63,519 bases of DNA. Source: a virus. How positions within the stretch are numbered: the first letter of the stretch is position 1; every line of letters begins with the position of its first letter. The notes below the pieces were generated by a model. It was not told where the DNA came from. It ran no database searches and worked only from the letters and a program-made list of their open reading frames with translations. The position numbers and the translations under genes are program-made. Location: positions 1 through 63,519 of the IMG/VR virus record IMGVR_UViG_3300022602_003808, one strand, 5' to 3'. Below, in pieces: positions 50,319-58,623 of this stretch.

Positions 50319-52304
50319 ATGGCCAATATTACCACAATTCTCAATACAGATATAGTTGCAAACAGTCGCACCACTATTAATAACAATTTTGCTGCGTTAA
50401 ATTCAGCTATAATTGCTTTATCTGGAGGCGGTGTTGGTGCTCAAGGCCCGCAAGGTGCAACCGGAGCAACAGGATCTGCAGGTGCAAATGGCGCTCAAGG
50501 TACTACCGGTACTTCTGGTTACAGTGGTTATAGTGGTGGTTCAGGGTATTCCGGTATATCAGGAGTTAATGGTTCATCTGTAACGATTATAGGTTCAGTA
50601 ACTCATTCTTATCAATTATCAAGTTTTGATCCTGTACCTAAAGTTGGAGATGGTATTATTACTACAGATACCGGTCACTTATGGGTTTATGATGGCAAGT
50701 ACTCCGGCGGCGAGGTTTACGGTTTTGCAGATGTAGGTAATATTACCGGTCCTGCAGGCGCACAAGGCGTACAAGGACCGCAAGGACCGGCTGGTTCTGG
50801 TGGCGGCGGAAGCGGTTATCAAGGTGCACAAGGTGTACAAGGACCGCAAGGCACGCAAGGTTATTCAGGTGTAGGACCGCAAGGCCCACAAGGTTTTTCA
50901 GGGTTTACTGGTACAGCTGGTGCACAAGGTAGTCAAGGTTATTCTGGTTACTCCGGAGCACAGGGCACTTCTGGTGCGGGGTATCAGGGCGCTCAAGGCG
51001 CTCCCGGTTCACAAGGTAATATAGGTTTCACCGGCCCCCAAGGAGCAACCGGTGCGGGATTCCAAGGCGCGCAGGGTGTTCAGGGGCCATCTGCACAATC
51101 TGGTTATTCCGGTTTTAATGGCACTATTGGTTCTAATGGAGCTTCTGGTTATTCCGGTTACTCTGGTGTGGGTACTCAAGGTGCGCAAGGATCAGCAGGT
51201 GCTTTTTCGGCTTCTGGTTACTCAGGTTTTAATGGAGCACAAGGCACACAAGGACCAACTGGTGCGCAGGGTTCCGGCCCACAAGGAGCGCAAGGTTCGC
51301 AAGGTGTTGCTTCATCCGGTTATTCAGGTTTTAGCGGTGTACAAGGTTCAGCCGGTACACAAGGTTTTCAAGGTACAGGCACTTCTGGTTATTCAGGGTA
51401 TAGCAGCACTTCTGGTTACTCTGGTTTTTCTGGCGTACAAGGTTCAACCGGTGTACAAGGCTCAACAGGTCCACAAGGATTTCAAGGTGTACAAGGTATA
51501 GCAGGATCTTATGCTGCTTCTGGTGTTTCTGGTTTTTCAGGTGTAAACGGTTTATCTGGTTATTCTGGCTATCAAGGAACTGCCGGTACTAACGGCACTG
51601 CTGGGGCGTCTGGTTACTCAGGCTATCAAGGACCACAAGGTTTAGGACCTCAAGGTTTTCAAGGAATACAAGGCCCTACAGGTAATCAAGGTGTTCAAGG
51701 TACTTCTGGTTATAGTGGTTTAGGTCTTTCTGGTTATTCTGGTTTAACTAGTTATTCTGGTTACTCAGGCGTGCCTGGAGCGATTGGTTATCAAGGAACA
51801 ACCGGTGCACAAGGCTCAACCGGTACATCAGGCTATTCTGGTTATTCCGGAGCACAGGGTACAAACGGAATAGGGGTAGCTGGTGCACAGGGATTTCAAG
51901 GTACACAAGGTCCTGGAGCGGGTACCAGTGGTTATTCAGGTTTTAGTGCTACTTCTACCTCGGGTTATAGCGGGGCTGCAGGTACACCAGGTACTTTAGT
52001 TAACAATACACAAAATTCTCCTTATGTGTTGCAAACAACCGATGTGGGTAAAGTTGTTAATGTAAGTTCTATAGCAGCAGGCGGCATTACAGTAAATATT
52101 AGTATTTTTACTGCCGGTCAAGCAGTAGCAATATTTAATAATACTACTTCCAACTTACAAATTACTCAAGGTTCTGGTGTTACAATGTATCTAGGTGGTA
52201 CCAATACAACTGGTAACCGTACCTTATCGCAGTATGGTCTAGCTTCAGTACTTTGTGTATCTAGTACGACTGAATTTGTAATAGTAGGTCAAGGATTGAC
52301 ATAA
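50319..52304 (+). CDS. Collagen-like tail fibre/adhesin protein
   Basis: A 661-residue protein dominated by Gly-x-y triplets. The N-terminal 38 residues (ANITTILNTDIVANSRTTINNNF, in part) are a marine-phage fibre-type anchor with an RTTIN-NF segment. Gly-x-y repeats with GAQGPQG, GATG and the SGYSG unit run over about residues 41-560. They are interrupted by a globular insert (about 83-150, QLSSFDPVPKVGDGIITTD). The last 90 residues are a beta-rich head (NSPYVLQTTDVGKVVNVS). Trimeric collagen-like fibres are known on phages and mimiviruses. It probably forms a host-contacting fibre. Confidence 0.85.
   Translation: MANITTILNTDIVANSRTTINNNFAALNSAIIALSGGGVGAQGPQGATGATGSAGANGAQGTTGTSGYSGYSGGSGYSGISGVNGSSVTIIGSVTHSYQLSSFDPVPKVGDGIITTDTGHLWVYDGKYSGGEVYGFADVGNITGPAGAQGVQGPQGPAGSGGGGSGYQGAQGVQGPQGTQGYSGVGPQGPQGFSGFTGTAGAQGSQGYSGYSGAQGTSGAGYQGAQGAPGSQGNIGFTGPQGATGAGFQGAQGVQGPSAQSGYSGFNGTIGSNGASGYSGYSGVGTQGAQGSAGAFSASGYSGFNGAQGTQGPTGAQGSGPQGAQGSQGVASSGYSGFSGVQGSAGTQGFQGTGTSGYSGYSSTSGYSGFSGVQGSTGVQGSTGPQGFQGVQGIAGSYAASGVSGFSGVNGLSGYSGYQGTAGTNGTAGASGYSGYQGPQGLGPQGFQGIQGPTGNQGVQGTSGYSGLGLSGYSGLTSYSGYSGVPGAIGYQGTTGAQGSTGTSGYSGYSGAQGTNGIGVAGAQGFQGTQGPGAGTSGYSGFSATSTSGYSGAAGTPGTLVNNTQNSPYVLQTTDVGKVVNVSSIAAGGITVNISIFTAGQAVAIFNNTTSNLQITQGSGVTMYLGGTNTTGNRTLSQYGLASVLCVSSTTEFVIVGQGLT
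50439..52000 (+). repeat. Collagen-like Gly-x-y coding repeats (GAQG / SGYSG units)
   Basis: The DNA encodes several hundred Gly-x-y residues, with two alternating flavours: GPQG/AQG-type and SGYSG/GFSG-type. At DNA level, near-repeats such as ggttattc(c/a)ggtt and ggtgcacaaggt recur, which makes recombination and length change likely. A 65-residue non-repeat insert interrupts the first part. Confidence 0.8.
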
Positions 52305-52310
52305 TATAAA

Positions 52311-53015
52311 ATGAGTATAATGTATACCTTTTTCACTAACGGTGGCAGGACAAGCCTGGCCGGTAGCTTGAGTTTTGCAGGTGGTAGTACATCTGAAGCT
52401 GGATCTTATTTAAGCTTAAGTCCGGGCATAACTATTGGCTCTGGTGCATATACTATTGAAGGATGGTTTAGATTGCCTAACTTTACAAACGCGTACGGTT
52501 TAATGGGTGCTAATACCGGTTCTTATGCTATGAGTTTATTTGTTGTAAATTCAACTACAATTAGTTCAGATAGTTATGGTGGACACGGTGCATTTAGTTA
52601 TACAGTACCAACTATGAGTACTAATACCTGGTACTATTTTGCACTAACAAGAAACAGTAGTAATACAGAAACGTTATTTCTTGGTACAGTACCAGGGGGT
52701 GCAGCCACTAGATCAACTACCGGCACGCAAACCAATAATATTAATTACAATGCTGGTACTACACCTACAAATGATATTGGTACATATTATGGACAAGAAT
52801 GGCCAGGTAATATAACTAATTTTAGAGTTGTTGCAGGATCTAATGTCTATGACCCGACCCAAACTTCTATAGCTATACCCAATGGTCCGTTAGCAGCTAT
52901 TACTAATACGAAATATTTAATGTTGGGGGGTGCTATAACAACTGATAGTAGCGGGGTACAAACAGTTACTTCACACGGTACTATTACTCAATCCTCATCT
53001 ACAAAGCCGTTTTAA
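52311..53015 (+). CDS. LamG/concanavalin-A-like lectin-domain protein
   Basis: A 234-residue protein with the jelly-roll order of LamG domains: YLSLSPGITIGSGAYTIEGWFRLP (in part, about 41-62), SMSLFVVN-like stretch, NTWYYFALTRNSSNTETLFLG (about 101-121) and GNITNFRVVAGSNVYDPT (about 164-181). Such domains bind sugars or peptides and occur as phage capsid decorations or fibre tips. It follows the collagen-like gene by 6 bp and precedes the portal, fitting a host-recognition or head-surface role. No signal peptide. Confidence 0.72.
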   Translation: MSIMYTFFTNGGRTSLAGSLSFAGGSTSEAGSYLSLSPGITIGSGAYTIEGWFRLPNFTNAYGLMGANTGSYAMSLFVVNSTTISSDSYGGHGAFSYTVPTMSTNTWYYFALTRNSSNTETLFLGTVPGGAATRSTTGTQTNNINYNAGTTPTNDIGTYYGQEWPGNITNFRVVAGSNVYDPTQTSIAIPNGPLAAITNTKYLMLGGAITTDSSGVQTVTSHGTITQSSSTKPF

Positions 53016-53077
53016 TTAAAAAGTAGCATTTTAACAAATCCAGTATATAATAACAACATACAGTGTAAATATTAACA

Positions 53078-54928
53078 ATGGCACAGCAACCACAAAACTT
53101 TTTCCAGAAATCTTTTAATAATTTTGTTAATAAGATGCCATACAACGGTAATTCAACCGTTATTGATAATATATCTGAACTTAATCCTAAGTTTGAAACA
53201 TTTTGGAAAATTGGTACTACTCAACAAGAAAGAAACTTAAGACAAGCGGTATCAGTTGTACAAGATCCTAAAGATCCTGCAAGTAATTTAAACGGTGTTA
53301 TTGTAGATAAAGGTTATCACGATTATCTTTATGCTTTAATTGATACAGATAAAGCAAAAAGAGTAGCAGATTACCGTATTATGGCTTCTTATGCGGAAAT
53401 TAGTCACGCATTAGACGAAATTTGCGATGAATTTTTAGTAAAAGATGATAGAGGTCATTATGCGACTCTCTATACAAATGAAAAAATGGACAACGTGCAA
53501 AAGAAGGAATTACAAAAAGAATTCCAACACGTTATTGAGCTATTTAACCTTGACAATAGAGGTTGGGAATATTTTAGAACACTTTTAATTGATGCTGAAG
53601 TTTTCTTTGAAAATGTAATTAACGAAGATAACAAAGAAGCTGGTATTATTAGTTTAGTACAGATACCCACAGAACATATTAATCCTATTTTCGATAATGT
53701 TCAGAATATGATCATTAAAGGGTATATTTTACGTAAACCTGTACCTAAAGATGAAAATACAGGTGGGTTTAATGTAAACAATAAAGGCCCTTCTGGTGGT
53801 CCAAAGAAAGACGGTATGGAATTAATTCCATTAGAGCGTCACCAGGTTACGTATTTCCATTCACATACCTGGAATGAAAGTAAAACAATTCGTTTACCCT
53901 ATCTTGAAGTGGCTCGTCGTGCTTACAAGCAACTAAGCTTAATTGAAGATAGTATTGTTGTTTATCGTTTAGTGCGTGCACCAGAGCGTTTAGCATTTTA
54001 TGTTGACGTTGGTAATATGCCTGCAGCAAAAGCAGAAGCATACTTAAAACGTTTAATGCAGAACTATTGGTCAAAGCGTACCTATGATAGTAGTCAAGGC
54101 GGCAACGTAAACGTTTACGACCCACAATCAATGTTAGATAGTTATTGGTTTGCTCGTCGTAACGGTCAAGATGGTACCAAAGTAGAAACATTAAAAGGTG
54201 GTGATAATTTAGGTAAATTAGAAGATTTAAACTATTTCGTAACAAAACTTTACAAAGCCTTACGCGTTCCTTCAAGTAGGTTAATGCCTGATACAAAGTT
54301 TGCTGACGGTGCTGAAATTTTTAGAGAAGAACTTAAGTTTGCTAAACTTATTATTAGAATGCAAAGACACTTTGCATCTACTATTAAGGAAACATTTGTT
54401 ACTCATTTAAAACTTAAAGGTTTATGGAAAGACTATAAACTAAGAGATAATGATATAGCAATAATGTTCAATCCTCCATCTCAGTTCTCTGCGATGAGAG
54501 ATCAACAGTTAACAGAGCTTAAATTTAAGAATTTCGGTGCAGCAACTCAAGCACAAAACACAATCTCTATATCATACGCTTTAAAGAAGTATATGAATTG
54601 GAATGATGATGAAATTCTCGCTAATAGAGAGTGGTTAAAGAAAGATGCTGCATTTAATTGGGAAGTAACACAAATCACCAATCTCGGTAAAAACTGGAAA
54701 GAAGCTCTTACACAAGGCGGTGGTGGCGGTGAAGCTGGTGCTGCACCTATGGGTGGCGGTGGTGGTATTGGACCTGGTGCAGGTTCTGCTCCATCGTTTG
54801 GTCCAGGACCTACAGGTGGTCCTGAAGCGGGCGGTCCAGAAGCTGCAGGTGGTGGAGCTGAAGCTGGTGGTGCACCAGCAGCTGGTCCTACTCCAGTAGG
54901 TGGCGGTAGCGCTTTACCAAAAGCTTAA
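53078..54928 (+). CDS. 20: Portal vertex protein gp20
   Basis: A 616-residue portal protein. The middle carries the gp20-type landmarks: YRIMASYAEISHALDEICDE, RGWEYFRTLLIDAEVFFENV, NVYDPQSMLDSYWFARRNGQ, VETLKGGDNLGKLEDLNYF and LRVPSSRLMPDTKF. The C-terminal 75 residues are Gly/Pro/Ala-rich (GGGGEAGAAPMGGGGGIGP), as in marine T4-like portals. It forms the dodecameric gate at the head vertex. TAAATATT lies 4 bp before the ATG. Its stop is directly adjacent to the stop of the convergent minus-strand gene. Confidence 0.95.
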   Translation: MAQQPQNFFQKSFNNFVNKMPYNGNSTVIDNISELNPKFETFWKIGTTQQERNLRQAVSVVQDPKDPASNLNGVIVDKGYHDYLYALIDTDKAKRVADYRIMASYAEISHALDEICDEFLVKDDRGHYATLYTNEKMDNVQKKELQKEFQHVIELFNLDNRGWEYFRTLLIDAEVFFENVINEDNKEAGIISLVQIPTEHINPIFDNVQNMIIKGYILRKPVPKDENTGGFNVNNKGPSGGPKKDGMELIPLERHQVTYFHSHTWNESKTIRLPYLEVARRAYKQLSLIEDSIVVYRLVRAPERLAFYVDVGNMPAAKAEAYLKRLMQNYWSKRTYDSSQGGNVNVYDPQSMLDSYWFARRNGQDGTKVETLKGGDNLGKLEDLNYFVTKLYKALRVPSSRLMPDTKFADGAEIFREELKFAKLIIRMQRHFASTIKETFVTHLKLKGLWKDYKLRDNDIAIMFNPPSQFSAMRDQQLTELKFKNFGAATQAQNTISISYALKKYMNWNDDEILANREWLKKDAAFNWEVTQITNLGKNWKEALTQGGGGGEAGAAPMGGGGGIGPGAGSAPSFGPGPTGGPEAGGPEAAGGGAEAGGAPAAGPTPVGGGSALPKA

Positions 54929-56119
54929 TTAACCGAGGAAAAATAAAGGAGGCTGTTGTGCTTCTGACAACCCGCCTTTTAGCTCATCTTCAAGAGCTTT
55001 CTTTTCTTCTTTACCTTGAGACATTAGCTCTTGGTACTGTAATGTACCTTGACCGAATAGCTGAGTGCCTTGATACTTACCACGTGTATTTGCAACGGAA
55101 ATCTTAATTAAAGCTTTTGCATATTCCATTACCCAACGCTCTTTAACTAAATCTTTAATTGGACGTTCAAGATACACTCCAATGCAAGCATAGTAACGAG
55201 AAGTACCATTTAGACCAGGTTCAGGTGTAATACGTAATACCTGTGTACGAGGGTCAAACCTGCAATATTGTTTCATTGCAAATAACTTTTCACGAGTCTT
55301 TAGCCAATCTTTTAATACCTGCCAGGTAATTAAGTCAAATGCTTTACTACCTAAAGAATATGCGAAATGCATTTGTTGTGCTAATGATTGTTCAATAGTA
55401 AACAATGTATTAACACCTTCGTTTGAACCTTCTTGAAAATTGTATATGTCTATAACTTTACGATAATCATTTAAGTCATAATCCCAACCAGTTTGAAATG
55501 TGTTGTCTAAGGCCGATAGCTCAGGGTTTACTATACTTTGAATAAGTGTATCTAATCTTATACCTTTACCTCTTGTGTAAAGATCGCTATCAAATACAAT
55601 TAATTCTTCTGTACCAGGAGTAAAACGTGTAAACTGCTCAATAGCATATGCTATCATATCATATGCAGCTGTACAGGCTACTTCAAGATTAATTAAAGGT
55701 GCACCTAGCTGAAAGAAAATACGTTCAGCCAACATATCGTAGCTTTTAATACGGTTGTTTAAATTGGTAGATAAAAATGCTGCAGGTCCAACAGTGGGGG
55801 CAGAATTAAACGTTGTTGCATATGGTCTGGAAGAAAATGTATAATTGCTAGCTGGTAATGCATTAGATTGATCAATAGTTACAGTAACTGCATATGTGCC
55901 TTGTCCGGAAATAGATAGCACTTCACTATTAACAACCCCGTTACCATTTACATACCAACCAACCTGTACGTCGTTCAAGCTTGGAGATAATCCAGCTGCA
56001 GGATCCCAGGTACCGGTAGCGGATAATGAAAAACCACTAAGACTGAAAAAAATTAATGTACCACCACTTACACTATTGACATTAGTGTATGCACTAGTTG
56101 GGTTGTAATTATAAGACAT
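54929..56119 (-). CDS. Virion structural protein, neck-like (tentative)
   Basis: A 396-residue structural-looking protein. The first 125 residues are beta-rich (FSLSATGTWDPAAGL, FSSRPYATTFNSA). The second part has ERIFFQLGAPLINLEVACTAAYD (in part), EQFTRFTPGTEELIVFDSDLYTRGKGI, and GSKAFDLITWQVLKDWLKTREKLF, which resembles the neck/connector proteins of marine T4-like phages (gp13/gp14 class). It lies on the opposite strand to portal and protease. TAAGTATA, including the upstream stop, lies 3 bp before its ATG. The exact T4 equivalent is not settled. Confidence 0.6.
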   Translation of the reverse strand: MSYNYNPTSAYTNVNSVSGGTLIFFSLSGFSLSATGTWDPAAGLSPSLNDVQVGWYVNGNGVVNSEVLSISGQGTYAVTVTIDQSNALPASNYTFSSRPYATTFNSAPTVGPAAFLSTNLNNRIKSYDMLAERIFFQLGAPLINLEVACTAAYDMIAYAIEQFTRFTPGTEELIVFDSDLYTRGKGIRLDTLIQSIVNPELSALDNTFQTGWDYDLNDYRKVIDIYNFQEGSNEGVNTLFTIEQSLAQQMHFAYSLGSKAFDLITWQVLKDWLKTREKLFAMKQYCRFDPRTQVLRITPEPGLNGTSRYYACIGVYLERPIKDLVKERWVMEYAKALIKISVANTRGKYQGTQLFGQGTLQYQELMSQGKEEKKALEDELKGGLSEAQQPPLFFLG

Positions 56120-56127
56120 ACCTATAC

Positions 56128-56631
56128 TTAGGAGGTCTTAAGCTTAGTGAGTACTATTTTTAACAGTTCTTCTGCAGTTACAAATGCTTGTTCAATGTGT
56201 GGTCTATCCCACCAAAACCCGTATTGATCGGGTCTTAAGAATCTACGATCTTTAAGAATATTAGTGTTACGTTTATAACCATATATCTCCGGATCGGATT
56301 GCCCAAACAGCACAAATCCGTTGTTTATCTTGTAGTAAGAACAAAAATGGTTAATAAAATTATCTACTGAAAACCAGGCATCACAGGTTTTAACTTCATT
56401 TAACAACTCTTCAGGTGATAGGTTCTGTACTAGCTTAGTAATACCTTTCAATTCTGGTTCACCAGTTACACCTATCTGTACTATCTCTGCATCAGGGTAC
56501 TCTTTCTTAAAGAGTGTTATAAACTCTTCCCAGTATGGATAATTCTTAGGGTTTTTACCGCTTGGATTAACCGTATGCTTGATAGTTTCTTTAGGTAATT
56601 TCTGAGAGTACGGGCTAATTACAATTTTCAT
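56128..56631 (-). CDS. GT9-like glycosyltransferase (heptosyltransferase-like)
   Basis: A 167-residue protein, about half the size of a full GT9. It keeps donor-lobe features: VISPYSQKLPKETIKH, WEEFITLFKKEYPDAEIVQIG, LSPEELLNEVKTCDAWFSVDN (the conserved D-x-F region), FVLFGQSDPEIYG and AEELLKIVL. The ATG at 56631 is chosen since it overlaps the upstream stop as ATGA. The preceding GT2 protein has a C-terminal extension, so the two genes may derive from one GT2-GT9 unit. Confidence 0.68.
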   Translation of the reverse strand: MKIVISPYSQKLPKETIKHTVNPSGKNPKNYPYWEEFITLFKKEYPDAEIVQIGVTGEPELKGITKLVQNLSPEELLNEVKTCDAWFSVDNFINHFCSYYKINNGFVLFGQSDPEIYGYKRNTNILKDRRFLRPDQYGFWWDRPHIEQAFVTAEELLKIVLTKLKTS

Positions 56632-57689
56632 AGGTACACCTTTCTGTATGCTTCTGTAACGCTCTTTTTCCAATTATTTTCAAACATAAACTTATAAGCA
56701 TTGTGCGCGTCTTTATTGACAAAAGGTGCACCATCAGTTAATGAGCATAAAACAATACGAGGATCTTTCATATCCCAGAACGTATCAGGATAACAACAAG
56801 CAATAACTAGCTTACAGTCTTTATGTCTTTTGAGTAGCTCGGGTACTAAAGGTTTAAAGGCGTAATGATCGCCCCGACCACTGTCTAAAAAGTAAAACCT
56901 ATAATTGGCTGACTTAACTCCCCACCCAATAAGTTTGTTACGGAATATGTTTTCATCGCTGTGTGCCATATTATTATCTTTTTCACTGCGAATACCGCCA
57001 GTTTGAAAATGATAGTGCCAGGTTGTAAGTCCTAATAACGCAACTAATTTCCAACCAGCACGAAACATTTCATATGTAAAAATAGTTTCCTCTCTATGAC
57101 CTTTACGAGAAAGGTTTAATGGGTAGCCGTGCTTTGCAGCTTCTACTCTATACATAAATGTACTGCCCTGCAGGTGTTCTACTTCTTTTACTCTTATTGT
57201 ATCGTCTTTATAATGAGCCCATTGCTCGTTCATACCAAGAAATATATCTTCCATTTTATTGGAAGCTAGTACAGATGGCTCCATAGGGTTTTTCGGGTCA
57301 ACTATAGAAGGTCCAATTGCACCTATTTTCGGGTCAGCACTGATATGCTCGTACATTACTTCCAATGTATTAGGTAACAGAGTATTGTCATCATCAATAC
57401 GCCACAAATATGTAGTAGTGCAGTTTTTTCTTGCACGTTCGTGGTTAATTACTTGTCCGTTACGCGAACCAGGTTCCCAGAACCACTGGATACCTGAAAG
57501 AAGCATAGCTGTTAATATATTGTTAAGCACATCGTTAGTGCGTGGATCAACAAAATCATCATTATCATCATAGATTATAACTTTGCAAGGTTTTTTATTC
57601 TGATGTAATATAGATGAAAGAACGAGTGGTAATGTTGTATTATGTCGACCTCTAGTCGAAACAGTAGCTGTAACATCATTAAGAATCAT
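56628..57689 (-). CDS. GT2-family glycosyltransferase
   Basis: A 353-residue GT2 enzyme: ATVSTRGRHNTTLPLVLSSIL at the start, VIIYDDNDDFVDPRTND (about 38-54), TTYLWRIDDDNTLLPN (about 91-106, D-D-D metal motif), EVEHLQGSTFMYRVEA and HREETIFTYEMFRAGW (the ED/EE catalytic-base region). After about residue 255, an extra domain (KLVIACCYPDTFWDMKDP, VLCSLTDGAPFV) looks like part of a GT-B fold. It is first in the inverted island between portal and protease. Confidence 0.82.
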   Translation of the reverse strand: MILNDVTATVSTRGRHNTTLPLVLSSILHQNKKPCKVIIYDDNDDFVDPRTNDVLNNILTAMLLSGIQWFWEPGSRNGQVINHERARKNCTTTYLWRIDDDNTLLPNTLEVMYEHISADPKIGAIGPSIVDPKNPMEPSVLASNKMEDIFLGMNEQWAHYKDDTIRVKEVEHLQGSTFMYRVEAAKHGYPLNLSRKGHREETIFTYEMFRAGWKLVALLGLTTWHYHFQTGGIRSEKDNNMAHSDENIFRNKLIGWGVKSANYRFYFLDSGRGDHYAFKPLVPELLKRHKDCKLVIACCYPDTFWDMKDPRIVLCSLTDGAPFVNKDAHNAYKFMFENNWKKSVTEAYRKVYL

Positions 57690-57765
57690 TCATATATTTT
57701 ATACTAACTTATTAAAAATACCAGTAATTACATAGTTTTTTAGCGAGGATGCATAAGTATACGCG

Positions 57766-58425
57766 ATGTTCTACAAACTTATAACTCAGACCCCTATTTG
57801 CGAAGGTCTAGATTATTTAATCGAAGAAGGCAATAAAGATAAGCCTGCGAATATTTATGTTTCTGGGGTTTATATGGTAGCGGAAGAAAAAAACCGCAAC
57901 AATCGTATTTACAGCCGTGAAGAAATGGCTCAAGAAGTAGAGCGTTACAATAATGAATTTGTTAAAACAAACAGAGCTTTAGGTGAACTTGAACACCCAA
58001 ATAGCGCTAATGTTAGCAGCGAAAGAGCTTGCCATTTAATTACCGAACTCCGTATGGAAGGTAATGTAGTAAAAGGTAAAAGCAAGGTACTACGCACCCC
58101 ACTAGGCGAAATTATGAGATCGCTAGTTATGGATGGTGTTAAAATGGGTATGAGCTCGAGAGCTTTAGGTACAGTGGAAGATAAGAACGGCACCAACTAT
58201 GTAAGCAATATGAAGCTTATTACAGTTGATGCTGTTGCTGATCCATCTGCACCAGGTGCCTTTGTTAATGGTATACTAGAATCCAAATCTTTTATTATTA
58301 AACAGGACGGTCGCTATGAAGAATGTTATGATACATTCGAAAACAAGCTCAATACGTTACCTAAAAAGGAAGTAGATATCTACCTCAGAGAAGCAATTAT
58401 TCGCTTTATCAACAATCTTAAATAA
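57766..58425 (+). CDS. 21: Prohead core scaffold protease gp21
   Basis: A 219-residue serine protease of the herpes-assemblin/gp21 family that digests scaffold and clips capsid precursors at (L/I)-x-E. GELEHPNSANV (about 73-83) has the catalytic His; KMGMSSRALGTVED (about 127-140) has the catalytic Ser; VDAVADPSAPGAFVNG is the conserved third segment. TAAGTATA lies 4 bp before the ATG. Followed by a 53-residue core protein and scaffold. Confidence 0.93.
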   Translation: MFYKLITQTPICEGLDYLIEEGNKDKPANIYVSGVYMVAEEKNRNNRIYSREEMAQEVERYNNEFVKTNRALGELEHPNSANVSSERACHLITELRMEGNVVKGKSKVLRTPLGEIMRSLVMDGVKMGMSSRALGTVEDKNGTNYVSNMKLITVDAVADPSAPGAFVNGILESKSFIIKQDGRYEECYDTFENKLNTLPKKEVDIYLREAIIRFINNLK

Positions 58426-58426
58426 T

Positions 58427-58588
58427 ATGAATCAAAAACAACAGATTGCTAGCTTTATTAAGCACGTAGTTGATAATAACTACTCTGCCGCTAATTCATC
58501 CTTAAAAGCGGTAATAAATGAAAAACTCAAACAACGTATTCAAAAAGCGGATTTAGCTATTACAAATAAAAGCGCAAAAAAATCCTAA
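58427..58588 (+). CDS. Small prohead core-like protein
   Basis: A 53-residue frame between protease and scaffold genes, MNQKQQIASFIKHVVDNNYS..., basic and helical (NEKLKQRIQKADLAITNKSAKKS). Position is like that of the small core proteins gp67/gp68 of T4 (in T4 they precede gp21). The start is 1 bp after the gp21 stop. Assignment by context only. Confidence 0.55.
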   Translation: MNQKQQIASFIKHVVDNNYSAANSSLKAVINEKLKQRIQKADLAITNKSAKKS

Positions 58589-58623
58589 TAATAGCAATTA
58601 ATTTACTAAATATTTAACACGAT

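Noticed and set aside
51052-51501. 149-residue frame inside the collagen-like gene
   Set aside because: It is a second frame of the Gly-x-y repeat DNA, producing repetitive Val/Lys/Leu sequence; a shadow of the repeats.
50439-52000. CRISPR-like or integrative repeat array
   Set aside because: Repeats are in-frame Gly-x-y codons without regular unique spacers.
53847-54296. 149-residue minus-strand frame within the portal gene
   Set aside because: Lies fully antisense to conserved gp20 sequence and shows Leu/Tyr-rich low-complexity composition; shadow frame.
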